Positions 1 through 19,875 of a DNA stretch of 64,000 nucleotides are shown piece by piece. Origin of the DNA: Panulirus ornatus (taxonomy: Eukaryota; Arthropoda; Malacostraca; Decapoda; Palinuridae). A program made the translations under genes and the position numbers. Position 1 is the stretch's first letter; each line of letters opens with the position of its first letter. The notes beneath the pieces were generated by a model. That model searched no databases. It worked only from the letters and a program-made list of their open reading frames with translations, and had not been told where the DNA came from. The stretch covers positions 648,858 through 712,857 of the forward strand of contig NC_092271.1 of assembly GCF_036320965.1 (NCBI RefSeq), read 5' to 3'.

Positions 1-612
1 TGCCACAGGACCAAACCTTTGGCTAGAGTGGGTGAGGACACCTGGTCTGCAAGAGATGTGCAGGAAGGGAACGCAGACCGCAGGAGAGAGAACATTTCTC
101 TCTGAAATCCCACCGTATAGATGGGTGATTTGAAGGTAAACCTTTGTGAATAGCTGAATCGTTAACCAGCTTTAAGGTTAGTCTACTGTTGTTTCATAAT
201 CTCTGTGAAGGATGGATGGCGTCAAGTATGTTTGGTGAGAGTATATGTACGGAGTACGTGTCATATGCTCTCTTGATATTTATTGTCACTATGACTGTGC
301 GGGAGGGCGGGTGTTGCTGGTGGAGGCCACTCCGTGTGCGGTGTGGTCTTGGATCAATATCTCGACGACGAGTTTAGTTAGTAATAACATTAGTGATGCA
401 GGAGACTAATATTGTGGCTCTGGGGGGGGGGGGGGGTCTCAGGATAGGGAGTATGTTTGGAATATTGTTGTGTAAGCAGGAGTGGTTGAAGGTATGTGTG
501 CACTTGCAGTGCAGCTCAGCCGGGACGCTTCACGTAAAAGTTCAACGTGTTGTCACGACCCAAATGTGGGAGAATCTTCTGGGTTTAGTTTGCTGTCTGG
601 GATTAAATGAAG
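1..612. other. Low-feature sequence, no gene recognised
   Basis: No convincing reading frame, RNA gene or known repeat is visible here. The one notable item is a run of 15 G at 422-436. A frame that is open downstream of 393 is open only because the minisatellite that follows has a unit length divisible by three. Confidence 0.6.
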
Positions 613-1036
613 GAGAGTTCTCTAATGCAGGAGAGTTCTCTAATGCAGGAGAGTTCTCTAATGTTGGCGAGTTCTCTGATGTTGGAGAGTTCTCTGATGC
701 AGGAGAGTTCTCTGATGTTGGAGAGTTCTCTGATGTTGGAGAGTTCTCTGATGCAGGAGAGTTCTCTGATGTTGGAGAGTTCTCTGATGCAGGAGAGATC
801 TCTAATGTAGGAGAGTCCTCTGATGCAGGAGAGTTCTCTAATGTAGGAGAGTTCTCTGATGTTGGAGACTTCTCTGATGCAGGAGAGTTTTCTGATGTTG
901 GAGAGTTCTCTGATGCAGGAGAGTTCTCTAATGCGGGAGAGTGTTTTGATGCAGGAAAGTTCTCTAATTCAGGAGAGTTCTCTAATGCGGGAGAGTTCTT
1001 TGATGCAGGAGAGTTCACTGATGTTGGAGAGTTCTC
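613..1036. repeat. 18-bp minisatellite, about 23.5 copies
   Basis: Unit GAGAGTTCTCTGATGTTG and close variants (GATGCAG or AATGCAG endings). Each unit starts with a GAGA/TCTC inverted repeat around GT. The unit is divisible by three and lacks stops, so several frames stay open (for example a repeated Gly-Glu-Phe-Ser-Asp-Val), but the variants are indiscriminate and no flanking coding signal exists. Confidence 0.97.
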
Positions 1037-1161
1037 AAGGTTTTAAGTACATTCAGTAAGTCATGAGAGTGAGATCTGTGTGAGCAGTTGTGCTGGGGTG
1101 TTGAGTGATGCCACACACGCAACACATGAAACTTGATCGTAGTTCCAGTCATGAACTGTTA

Positions 1162-1302
1162 TATAGATCTACATACAAACTGGCATACAGATTCACATAC
1201 AAACTGTCATACAGATTCACATACAAACTGTCATACAGATTCACATACAAACTGTCATACAGATTCACATACAAACTGTCATACAGATTCACATACAAAC
1301 AA
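1162..1302. repeat. 24-bp minisatellite, about 6 copies
   Basis: Unit beginning ATACAGATTCACATACAAAC. The four central copies are identical and the first carries three substitutions, so the array homogenised recently. Confidence 0.95.
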
Positions 1303-1370
1303 TATAAAAGGTGTCATCGTACCATGATGCACAGCTCTTCAAGCATCATAATAAGAAGAGACGAGATAAG

Positions 1371-1372
<2 letters not shown>

Positions 1373-1450
<78 letters not shown>
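1373..1450. repeat. (GA)n microsatellite
   Basis: About 39 uninterrupted GA dinucleotides. Confidence 0.99.
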
Positions 1451-1455
<5 letters not shown>

Positions 1456-1560
1456 AGATATCCAGAAAAAAAATCTTAAAAGAAAAGAAAATCATTCTAG
1501 ATAAAAACTACTTAAGCACATACCAGTTCCGGCTCCCTCCTGACCTCATCTGCGCAAAAT

Positions 1561-1784
<224 letters not shown>

Positions 1785-1970
1785 CTTTGTTGACAATACA
1801 GCATAACTTCAGACACAAACAGTAGTGTAAATAGAAGAAGAACAGTTAACACAGTCCCAGGTAATGCATTATAAACCCTGGCGGCACGTAAACCTCATAC
1901 AAAAACCAACAGCTGAGGGAGAACCTCCACGGAAGCGGAGGTCACACCAAGAATATGTGAGACCGACCGC

Positions 1971-1971
1971 C

Positions 1972-2012
<41 letters not shown>
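1971..2012. repeat. (CAA)n microsatellite
   Basis: Fourteen perfect CAA/AAC trinucleotides. Confidence 0.98.
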
Positions 2013-2072
2013 GCCAGAACACGTAACACCAGGAGCCGCTCGCAGTACATCATTATCAACAGTGGTGCAGGA

Positions 2073-2396
2073 ACCCACCCAGGATGACACACACCCACTA
2101 CACAACCCACCCAGGATGACACACACCCACTACACAACCCACCCAGGATGACACACACCCACTACACAACCCACCCAGGATGACACACCCCCACTACACA
2201 ACCCACCCAGGATGACACACACCCACTACACAACCCACCCAGGATGACACACCCACTACACAACCCACCCAGGATGACACACACCCACAACACAACCCAC
2301 CCAGGATGACACACACCCACTACACAACCCACCCAGGATGACACACACCCACTACACAACCCACCCAGGATGACACACACCCACTACACAACCCAC
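2073..2396. repeat. 32-bp minisatellite, about 10 copies
   Basis: Unit beginning ACCCACCCAGGATGACACAC. Copies differ by one- or two-base changes and a 2-bp CA contraction. Confidence 0.96.
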
Positions 2397-2846
2397 CATC
2401 AGACACGCCGACAAGTAACCCACCACCGCTGACTTGCTTGAAATTCTCTGACTCTTTTCCAGAGTGGAAACCAACACGTGTTGTGCATGTTGTGCCGCGG
2501 GCTGGCGGTGTGTGTGCCCGGGAGAGAGAGAGAGAGAGAAAGAAGGTGAGCTTCATCTACCTGCTTTCCACATCCTCTGCAGGAAAGTTATGTTTCCACT
2601 TCCCCTCCCTCTCTTCTCGAGTTATAATATTTGTTGTACATGTTGTACATGTTCATAACTCTGTTGCCAAGGTTGTACTGACGCCCGCTCCTCTTGCCTA
2701 ACTTCCAACTGCTTCATCTTGTTCTAAACCATCTTCCAGCTTTCCATAACTGATCTTTGTTAACGTTATCATGATCGTATTAAAATATCCACGTCTGCAT
2801 CTTATGTTCCTTCATCGTTCATCCTCAATGGCCAGATCGAGAGCTA
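2397..2846. other. Low-feature spacer between minisatellites
   Basis: Non-repetitive apart from a short (GA)n at about 2521-2540. No gene recognised on either strand. Confidence 0.6.
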
Positions 2847-4549
2847 CGCTACGTACGTACATACAACACTCCTCCTACGTCACTACGTACGTACATACAA
2901 CACTCCTCCTACGTCACTACGTACGTACATACAACACTCCTCCTACATCACTACGTACGTACATACAACACTCCTCCTACGTCACTACGTACGTATATAC
3001 AACACTCCTACGTCATTACGTACGTACATACAACATTCCTCCTACGTCACTACGTACGTACATACAACACTCCTCCTACGTCACTACGTACGTACATACA
3101 ACACTCCTCCTACATCACTACGTACGTACATACAACACTCCTCCTACGTCACTACGTACGTACATACAACACTCCTCCTACGTCACTACGTACGTACATA
3201 CAACACTCCTCCTACGTCATTACGTACGTACATACAACACTCCTCCTACGTCACTACGTACGTACATACAACACTCCTCCTACGTCACTACGTACGTACA
3301 TACAACACTCCTCCTACGTCACTACGTACGTACATACAACACTCCTCCTACGTCACTACGTACGTACATACAACACTCCTCCTACGTCACTACGTACGTA
3401 CATACAACACTCCTCCTACGTCATTACGTACGTACATACAACATTCCTCCTACGTCACTACGTACGTACGTACAACACTCCTCCTACGTCACTACGTACG
3501 TACATACAACACTCCTCCTACGTCACTACGTACGTACATACAACACTCCTCCTACGTCACTACGTACGTACATACAACACTCCTCCTACGTCACTACGTA
3601 CGTACATACAACACTCCTCCTACGTCATTACGTACGTACATACAACATTCCTCCTACGTCACTACGTACGTACATACAACACTCCTCCTACGTCACTACG
3701 TACGTACATACAACACTCCTCCTACGTAACTACGTACGTACATACAACACTCCTCCTACGTCACTACGTACGTACATACAACACTCCTCCTACGTCATTA
3801 CGTACGTACATACAACACTCCTCCTACGTCATTACGTACGTACATACAACACTCCTCCTACGTCACTACGTACGTACATACAACACTCCTCCTACGTCAC
3901 TACATACGTACATACAACACTCCTCCTACATCATTACGTACGTACATACAACACTCCTCCTACGTCATTACGTACGTACATACAACACTCCTCCTACGTC
4001 ACTACGTACGTACATACAACACTCCTCCTACGTCATTACGTACGTACATACAACACTCCTCCTACGTCATTACGTACGTACATACAACACTCCTCCTACG
4101 TCACTACGTACGTACATACAACACTCCTCCTACGTCATTACGTACGTACATACAACACTCCTCCTACGTCACTACGTAAGTACATACAACACTCCTCCTA
4201 CGTCACTACATACGTACATACAACACTCCTCCTACGTCGTTACGTACGTACATACAACACTCCTCCTACGTCACTACGTACGTACATACAACACTCCTCC
4301 TACGTCATTACGTACGTACATACAACACTCCTCCTACGTCATTACGTACGTACATACAACACTCCTCCTACGTCACTACGTACGTACATACAACACTCCT
4401 CCTACGTCATTACGTACGTACATACAACACTCCTCCTACGTCACTACGTAAGTACATACAACACTCCTCCTACGTCACTACATACGTACATACAACACTC
4501 CTCCTACGTCATTACGTACGTACATACAACACTCCTCCTACGTCACTAC
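2847..4549. repeat. 34-bp minisatellite, about 50 copies
   Basis: Unit beginning TACGTACGTACATACAACAC followed by a CTCCTCCTACGTCAC segment. Each unit has the self-complementary TACGTACGTA and a CGTCA half-site. 34 is not divisible by three; a 640-codon frame runs through only because no phase of the unit contains a stop, so it is not a gene. One copy near 3000 has lost TCC, and a few copies carry CATAC or GTAAG variants. Confidence 0.98.
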
Positions 4550-4666
4550 CATTACTGTTATATACCGCTAAACACCTTCAGCTTTACCTCTCTGGTTGTG
4601 ACAACCAGGAGACAGTGTTGTGCCGTCCTCCTGCTCCCATCAGATGCAGGTCTTGCTTACGGTACA

Positions 4667-4970
4667 AAAGGATTCCCATCTTCATGTCAGTAAAGGATTC
4701 CCATCTTCATGTCAGTAAAGGATTCCCATCTTTATGTCAGTAAAGGATTCCCATCTTCATGTCAGTAAAGGATTCCCATCTTTATGTCAGTAAAGGATTC
4801 CCATCTTTATGTCAGTAAAGGATTCCCATCTTCATATCAGTAAAGGATTCCCATCTTCATGTCAGTAAAGGATTCCCATCTTTATGTCAGTAAAGGATTC
4901 CCATCTTCATGTCAGTAAAGGATTCCCATCTTCATGTCAGTAAAGGATTCCCATCTTCATATCAGTAAAG
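4667..4970. repeat. 25-bp minisatellite, about 12 copies
   Basis: Unit AGTAAAGGATTCCCATCTTC plus ATGTC. Variation is almost confined to CTTCAT versus CTTTAT. Confidence 0.97.
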
Positions 4971-5054
4971 ATAATATTAGTTTTGACCAACGTCCACTGC
5001 TCTGCCTAGCTCACGATGTTCTTATAATATTTCCTAACAACATGTTCAGTACGA

Positions 5055-6092
5055 TGTGGCGGGTGTTGTGGTGCAGTATACCCCCTACCAGTGATACATG
5101 GTGGGTGTTGTGGTGCAGTATACCCCCAACCAGTGATACATGGTGGGTGTTGTGGTGCAGTATACCCCCTACCAGTGATACATGGTGGGTGTTGTGGTGC
5201 AGTATACCCCCTACCAGTGATACATGGTGGGTGTTGTGGTGCAGTATACCCCCTACCAGTGATACATGGTGGGTGTTGTGGTGCAGTATCCTACCTACCA
5301 GTGATACATGGTGGGTGTTGTGGTGCAGTATCCCCCCTACCAGTGATACATGGTGGGTGTTGTGGTGCAGTATACCCCCTACCAGTGATACATGGTGGGT
5401 GTTGTGGTGCAGTATACCCCCTACCAGTGATACATGGTGGGTGTTGTGGTGCAGTATACCCCCTACCAGTGATACATGGTGGGTGTTGTGGTGCAGTATA
5501 CCCCCTACCAGTGATACATGGTGGGTGTTGTGGTGCAGTATCCTACCTACCAGTGATACATGGTGGGTGTTGTGGTGCAGTATCTTCCCTACCAGTGATA
5601 CATGGTGGGTGTTGTGGTGCAGTATCTTCCCTACCAGTGATACATGGTGGGTGTTGTGGTGCAGTATCTCCCTACCAGTGATACATGGTGGGTGTTGTGG
5701 TGCAGTATCCTCCTTACCAGTGATACATGGTGGGTGTTGTGGTGCAGTATACCCCCTACCAGTGATACATGGTGGGTGTTGTGGTGCAGTATCCCCCCTA
5801 CCAGTGATACATGGTGGGTGTTGTGGTGCAGTATACCCCCTACCAGTGATACATGGTGGGTGTTGTGGTGCAGTATCCCCCCTACCAGTGATACATGGTG
5901 GGTGTTGTGGTGCAGTATACCCCCTACCAGTGATACATGGTGGGTGTTGTGGTGCAGTATCCCCCCTACCAGTGATACATGGTGGGTGTTGTGGTGCAGT
6001 ATACCCCCTACCAGTGATACATGGTGGGTGTTGTGGTGCAGTATCCCCCCTACTAGTGATACATGGTGGGTGTTGTGGTGCAGTACCTCCAC
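5055..6092. repeat. 42-bp minisatellite, about 25 copies
   Basis: Unit beginning GTGATACATGGTGGGTGTTG and ending in a C-rich block (TATACCCCCTACCA or TATCCCCCCTACCA). The C-rich block is the only variable part, and the two types alternate from about 5740 to 6050. One copy at about 5665 lost a base, which breaks the spurious frame. Confidence 0.98.
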
Positions 6093-6234
6093 TACCTTAA
6101 TGTTATGAATGTAACTGTTGTTTATGTCTGAACGAGAATAAGTATCATTAATGTTTTCTAAAACAAAGATGATTTCTTAACACCAGAACTGAAGTGCGTC
6201 ATCAGATTACACAATGATGCGATGAACCAAATTA

Positions 6235-7539
6235 GTTTACAACATATATACCTTGGAGACACACAGAGACTCACCCCAGGTTTACAACATATTTACCTTG
6301 GAGACATACAGAGACTCACCCCATGTTTACAACATATATACCTTGGAGACACACAGAGACTCACCCCATGTTTGCAACATGTATACCTTGGAGACATACA
6401 GAGACTCACCCCATGTTTACAACATATTTACCTTGGAGACATACAGAGACTCACCCCATGTTTACAACATATTTACCTTGGAGACATACAGAGACTCATC
6501 CCATGTTTACAACATATATACCTTGGAGACATACAGAGACTCACCCCATGTTTACAACATATATACCTTGGAGACATACAGAGACTCACCCCATGTTTAC
6601 AACATATATACCTTGGAGACACACAGAGACTCACCCCATGTTTACAACATATATACCTTGGAGACATACAGAGACTCACCCCATGTTTGCAACATGTATA
6701 CCTTGGAGACATACAGAGACTCACCTCATGTTTACAACATATTTACCTTGGAGACATACAGAGACTCACCCCATGTTTACAACATATATACCTTGGAGAC
6801 ATACAGAGACTTACCCCATGTTTACAACATATATACCTTGGAGACACACAGAGACTCACCCCATGTTTACAACATATATACCTTGGAGACATACAGAGAC
6901 TCACCCCATGTTTACAACATATTTACCTTGGAGACATACAGAGACTCACCTCATGTTTACAACATATTTACCTTGGAGACATACAGAGACTCACCCCATG
7001 TTTACAACATATTTACCTTGGAGACATACAGAGACTCACCTCATGTTTACAACATATTTACCTTGGAGACATACAGAGACTCACCCCATGTTTACAACAT
7101 ATATACCTTGGAGACATACAGAGACTCACCTCATGTTTACAACATATATACCTTGGAGACATACAGAGACTCACCCCATGTTTACAACATATTTACCTTG
7201 GAGACATACAGACTCACCTCATGTTTACAACATATTTACCTTGGAGACATACAGAGACTCACCTCATGTTTACAACATATTTACCTTGGAGACATACAGA
7301 GACTCACCCCATGTTTACAACATATTTACCTTGGAGACATACAGAGACTCACCCCATGTTTACAACATATTTACCTTGGAGACATACAGAGACTCACCTC
7401 ATGTTTACAACATATTTACCTTGGAGACATACAGAGACTCACCCCATGTTTACAACATATTTACCTTGGAGACATACAGAGACTCACCCCATGTTTACAA
7501 CATATTTACCTTGGAGACATACAGAGACTTACCCCATGT
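6235..7539. repeat. 45-bp minisatellite, about 29 copies
   Basis: Unit beginning TTTACAACATATATACCTTG followed by GAGACATACAGAGACTCACCCCATG. Two binary variants segregate: ATATATA/ATATTTA and CCCC/CCTC. A 2-bp deletion near 7210 is the only length change. All three forward frames are open through the array, which argues against coding. Confidence 0.98.
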
Positions 7540-8428
7540 AGCAGGAGTGGCACAATTCATTACATTCCACACACTGACGGATAAGCCAGCGTTGTATAGG
7601 CCCATGTTCCACTGGAATACTATTATGAAGAGTATATGACGACACCTGAACCAATACGAAACAATATAAAAACAAACTAGAACAAGTGTGGCTGGTCCCA
7701 GGTGGGGCGGAGGGAACGGATGGAAATCCACTGGGTTGTTTCAAGATTCCCTTCACAATTGTACATTTTCAGCCACTTCTATGACTCTCCCAGACGCTTG
7801 CTGTATGGTATATTGCTTCAACACAACTTTAATACAATATTATTTCACGAACTGGAAATGTAATATAAACATAAATATAAATATAGATATAAACACAACC
7901 GACGAAGTACGATATATGATATCGTCAACTTGTATAATAATTGTTCATGGTAACTTATCGTTACCATAACAACCCAGCTGGCGCACTTTTAAAGATGTCA
8001 GTTTCCAAACTACAAAACTACGTAGCCAGCACTAAACAGGCAAACATGGTGGGTACCAGAGTCCAATGTTCAAAATGCTTTGTTTTGCATTTGATTTTCA
8101 TACACATCATCGTTCCTCAGATCTGATATGGCGGGGCGTGGACACGTGTTTGCCCGTCCAGTCACCAAATATTTGCTCTTCTCCTTAGTTGGAAGACTGA
8201 TAGAGACCGTATGATAACGTAATGAACACTGGGGCCCCAAACTGGCCAGAATGGTAACGACTTTACAACAAGAGAGAAAACACCTGTGATGACAAGGTCC
8301 AAAATGACTATAGAAATGTATATTAATCTGGAAGGTGATCACAAGGGCGTAAATATTGTCTCATTATTATGGCAGAGGAGCGGGGGCTATTCCTTCAGTA
8401 CCTGGAAGGAATTTAACATGCAATTTAC

Positions 8429-8430
<2 letters not shown>
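7540..8430. other. Low-feature sequence, no gene recognised
   Basis: Apparently single-copy within the window. There is a short A/T-rich patch of AAATAT-type repeats at about 7860-7895. The longest open frames are under 95 codons and resemble nothing I recognise. Confidence 0.6.

Positions 8431-8499
<69 letters not shown>
8431..8499. repeat. (TA)n microsatellite
   Basis: Uninterrupted. It directly abuts the T-run (minus-strand A tail) of LINE copy a1. Confidence 0.99.

Positions 8500-10505
<2,006 letters not shown>

Positions 10506-10595
<90 letters not shown>
10506..10595. repeat. (TA)n microsatellite
   Basis: Lies between the A-rich tail of SE2 (plus strand) and the T-run of LINE copy a2 (minus strand), so two tails converge on it. 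Confidence 0.99.
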
Positions 10596-10599
<4 letters not shown>

Positions 10600-11127
10600 T
10601 TTTTTTTTTTTATTGCTTTGTCGCTGTCTCCCGCGTTTGCGAGGTAGCACAAGGAAACAGACGAAAGAAATGGCCCAACCCACCCCCATACACATGTATA
10701 TACACACGCCCACACACGCAAATATACACACCTACACAGCTTTCCATGGTTTACCCCAGACGCTTCACATGCCTTGATTCAATCCACTGACAGCACGTCA
10801 ACCCGGTATACCACATCGCTCCAATTCACTCTATTCCTTGCCCTCCTTTCACCCTCCTGCATGTTCAGGCCCCGATCACACAAAATCTTTTTCACTCCAT
10901 CTTTCCACCTCCAATTTGGTCTCCCTCTTCTCCTCGTTCCCTCCACCTCCGACACATATATCCTCTTGGTCAATCTTTCCTCACTCATTCTCTCCATGTG
11001 CCCAAACCATTTCAAAACACCCTCTTCTGCTCTCTCAACCACGCTCTTTTTATTTCCACACATCTCTCTTACCCTTACGTTACTTACTCGATCAAACCAC
11101 CTCACACCACACATTGTCCTCAAACAG
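10596..11127 (-). mobile_element. Family A LINE copy a2, 3' end only
   Basis: On the minus strand this copy has the last ~110 codons (from CGVRWF through [11 protein letters not shown] to the C-terminus), the short-type 3'UTR, terminal hairpin and A tail. One G is missing in CCGGGGTTGAC, which removes the usual TGA and shifts the frame for about nine codons. The 5' end is joined directly, with no TA tract, to the opposite-strand copy a3. Confidence 0.9.
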
Positions 11128-11377
11128 GAGGTTGAAAGGAGGGCAAGGAATAGAGTGAATTGGATCGATGTGGTATACCGGGGTTGACGTGCTGTCAGTA
11201 GATTGAATCAGGGCATGTGAAGCGTCTGGGGTAAACTATGGAAAGCTGTGTAGTTATGTATATTTGCGTGTGTGGACGTATGTATATACATGTGTATGGG
11301 GGTGGGTTGGGCTATTTCTTTCGTCTGTTTCCTTGCGCTACCTCGCAAACGCGGGAGACAGCGACAAAGCAAAAAAA

Positions 11378-11380
<3 letters not shown>
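11128..11380 (+). mobile_element. Family A LINE copy a3, terminal 250 bp
   Basis: Carries only the last ~20 codons ([10 protein letters not shown]), the TGA, the short-type 3'UTR and the A-rich tail. With a2 it forms an inverted repeat with arms of about 250 bp. Confidence 0.9.

Positions 11381-11450
<70 letters not shown>
11381..11450. repeat. (TA)n microsatellite
   Basis: Follows the tail of a3 and directly precedes the 5' breakpoint of a4. Confidence 0.99.
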
Positions 11451-11453
<3 letters not shown>

Positions 11454-13864
11454 TGTGGAGGCTAAGGTGAAGATTTCTATGGGTTTTCAGAAAAGAAGAG
11501 TGAATGTTGGGGTGAAGAGGGTGCTGAGAGTAAGTGAGATTGGGAAGGAGACTTGTGTGAGGAAGTACCAGGAGAGACTGAGTACAGAATGGAAAAAGTT
11601 GAGAAAAATGGAAGTAAGGGGAATGGGGGAGGAATGGGATGTATTTATTGAATCAGTGATGGATTGCGCAAAAGATGCTTGTGGCATGAGAAGAGTGGGA
11701 GGTGAGTTGATCAGAAAGGGTAGTGAATGGTGGGATGAAGAAGTAAGATTATTAGTGAAAGAGAAGAGAGAGGCATTTGGACGATTTTTGCAGGGAAAAA
11801 ATGCAATTGAGTGGGAGATGTATAAAAGAAAGAGACAGGAGGTCAAGAGAAAGGTGCAAGAGGTGAAAAAGAGGGCAAGTGAGAGTTGGGGTGAGAGAGT
11901 ATCATTAAATTTTAGGGAGAATAAAAAGATGTTCTGGAAGGAGGTAAATAAAGTGCGTAAGACAAGGGAGCAAATGGGAACTTAAGTGAAGGGCGCAAAT
12001 GGGGAGGTGATAACAAGTAGTGGTGATGTGAGAAGGAGATGGAGTGAGTATTTTAAAGGTTTGTTGAATGCGTTTGATGATAGAGTGGCAGATATAGGGT
12101 GTTTTGGTCGAGGTGGTGTGCAAAGTGAGAGGGTTAGGGAGAATGATTTGGTAAACAGAGAAGAGGTAGTAAAAGCTTTGCGGAAGATGAAAGCCGGCAA
12201 GGCAGCAGATTTGGATGGTATTGCAGTGGAATTTATTAAAAAAGGCTGTGACTGTGTTGTTGACTGGTTAGTAAGGTTATTTAATGTATGTATGACTCAT
12301 GGTGAGGTGCCTGAGGATTGGCGGAATACGTGCATAGTGCCATTGTACAAAGGCAAAGGGGATAAGAGTGAGGGCTCAAATTACAGAGGTATAAGTTTGT
12401 TGAGTATTCCTGGTAAATTATATGGGAGGGTATTGATTGAGAGGGTGAAGGCATGTACAGAGCATCAGATTGGGGAAGCGCAGTGTGGTTTCAGAAGTGG
12501 TAGAGGATGTGTGGATCAGGTGTTTGCTTTGAAGAATGTATGTGAGAAATACTTAGAAATGGATTTGTATGTAGCATTTATGGATCTGGAGAAGGCATAA
12601 GATAGAGTTGATAGAGATGCTCTGTGGAAGGTATTAAGAATATATCGTGTGGGAGGCAAGTTGTTAGAAGCAGTGAAAAATTTTTGTCGAGGATGTAAGG
12701 CATGTGTACGTGTAGGAAGAGAAGAAAGTGATTGGTTCTTACTGAATGTAGGTTTGCGGCAGGGGTGTGTGATGTCTCCACGGTGTTTAATTTGTTTATG
12801 GATTGGGTTGTTAGGGAGGTGAATGCAAGAGTTTTGGAAAGAGGAGCAAGTATGAATTCTGTTGTGGATGAGAGAGCTTGGGAAGTGAGTCAGTTGTTCG
12901 CTGATGATACAGCGCTGATGGCTGATTCATGTGAGAAACTGCAGAAGCTGGTGACTGAGTTTGGTAAAGTGTGTGAAAGAAGAAAGTTAAGAATAAATAT
13001 GAATAAGAGCAAGGTTATTAGGTACAGTAGGGTTGAGGGTCAAGTCAGTTGGGAGGTTAGTTTGAATGGAGAAAAACTGGAGGAAGTAAAGTGTTTTAGA
13101 TATCTGGGAGTGGATCTGGCAGCGGATGGAACCATGGAAGCCGAAGAGAATCATAGGGTGGGGGAGGGGGCGAAAATCCTGGGAGCCTTGAAGAATGTGT
13201 GGAAGTCGAGAACATTATCTCGAAAAGCAAAAATGGGTATTTTTGAAGTAATAGTGGTTCCAACAATGTTGTATGGTTGCGAGGCGTGGGCTATGGATAG
13301 AGTTGTGCGCAGGAGGATGGATATGCTGGAAATGAGATGTTTGAGGACAATATGTGGTGTGAGGTGGTTTGATCGAGTAAGTAACGTAAGGGTAAGAGAG
13401 ATGTGTGGAAATAAAAAGAGCGTGGTTGAGAGAGCAGAAGAGGGTGTTTTGAAATAGTTTGGGCACATGGAGTGAATGAGTGAGGAAAGATTGACCAAGA
13501 GGATATATGTGTCGGAGGTGGAGGGAACGAGGAGAAGTGGGAGACCAAATTGGAGGTGGAAAGATGGAGTGAAAAAGATTTTGTGTGATCGGGGCCTGAA
13601 CATGAAGGAGGGTGAAAGGTGGGCAAGGAATAGAGTGAATTGGATCGATGTGATATACCGGGGTTGACGTGCTGTCAGTGGATTGAATCAGGGCATGTGA
13701 AGCGTCTGGGGTAAGCCATGGAAAGCTGTGTAGGTATGTATATTTGCGTGTGTGCACATATGTATATACTTGTGTATGGGGGTGGGTTGAGCCATTTCTT
13801 TCATCTGTTTCCTTGCGCTACCTCGCAAACGCGGGAGACAGCGACAAAGCAAAAAAAAAAAAAG
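11451..13864 (+). mobile_element. Family A LINE copy a4, 5'-truncated, RT region complete
   Basis: Begins within the last strand of the endonuclease domain (LVEAKV), runs through the linker (KGSEWWDEEVRLL), the RT core (AGKAADLDGIAVEF, NYRGISLLSIPGKLYGRV, motif A FMDLEKA, motif [11 protein letters not shown], motif [10 protein letters not shown]) and the C-terminal region to TGA at 13665, then the short-type 3'UTR. Lesions: TAA at 11983 and 12598, a 6-bp deletion before MDLYVAF, a 1-bp deletion near 12780, a missing Leu before FADD, TAG at 13456 (Trp) and TGA at 13474 (Arg). It cannot encode a working enzyme. Identity of the domains is secure; RTE-like clade placement rests on the single EN-RT frame, lack of a gag-like ORF1 and short repetitive tail. 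Confidence 0.95.
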
Positions 13865-13865
13865 A

Positions 13866-14239
<374 letters not shown>

Positions 14240-14291
<52 letters not shown>
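14240..14291. repeat. (TA)n microsatellite
   Basis: 26 units between two element heads in opposite orientation. Confidence 0.99.
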
Positions 14292-19228
<4,937 letters not shown>

Positions 19229-19780
19229 ATATATTCTGACCGTGGGCTGAACCTGGGTACATGAACCGCGGAACATACTTCATGTAGTTTGTGGGTTTGG
19301 TTGTGGATAATCCACATGACAGTTAGACGATGCAAGTGTGCGGATGAGGTTATTGCTCGTTTGTTCTTGATGCATCGTGGCGGAAATAAGGATAGTCGCT
19401 GGTTAAGAAAGACAGAGTTGAGTATCAGATTGTCCCTAAGTGATCGTGAGTACATATCCTGCCAACTGGGATCACTGTTTGAGCACGTCCACCTCAACTA
19501 CAGTTTAGATACTCTCTTCGTTTAAGAGGAAGGTTAACACACATCTACGGAGTCTAGTATAATTTATCTTATCTTATTTTCTACCTACATGTTACACCCG
19601 AGACGGCCTTTGGGCAGTGCTCGAGCCGCGCAGCGTCCCTCATCATCGAAGTAAAAAAAAACCGTTCCTTCATACCGTTGCTGAATGTATGTGGAACGCT
19701 GGTCATCATACATGTGCTGACGCGCATACATAACTGTTCTACTGCATACATTTTGCAACACACAGTCATATAGACCCTTA
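19229..19780. other. Low-feature sequence, no gene recognised
   Basis: No repeat family or coding region recognised. The longest frames are below 95 codons, without family resemblance. Confidence 0.55.
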
Positions 19781-19789
19781 CCCCCCCCC

Positions 19790-19873
<84 letters not shown>
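19781..19873. repeat. C11 run and (CT)n microsatellite
   Basis: Eleven C residues followed by about 40 CT units. Confidence 0.98.

Positions 19874-19875
<2 letters not shown>

Noticed and set aside
2771..4693. 640-codon open frame
   Set aside because: It is a 34-bp tandem array in which no phase contains a stop codon; the protein is a 34-residue permutation of the DNA unit.
4934..6100. 388-codon and overlapping frames on both strands
   Set aside because: Product of the 42-bp minisatellite; several frames are open at once and there are no coding flanks.
6222..7639. Three overlapping frames of about 440 codons
   Set aside because: All three phases of the 45-bp array are open, which a real gene would not show.
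10596..11380. Twin-primed single LINE insertion
   Set aside because: Both arms carry a complete 3'UTR and tail; twin priming would leave only one 3' end.
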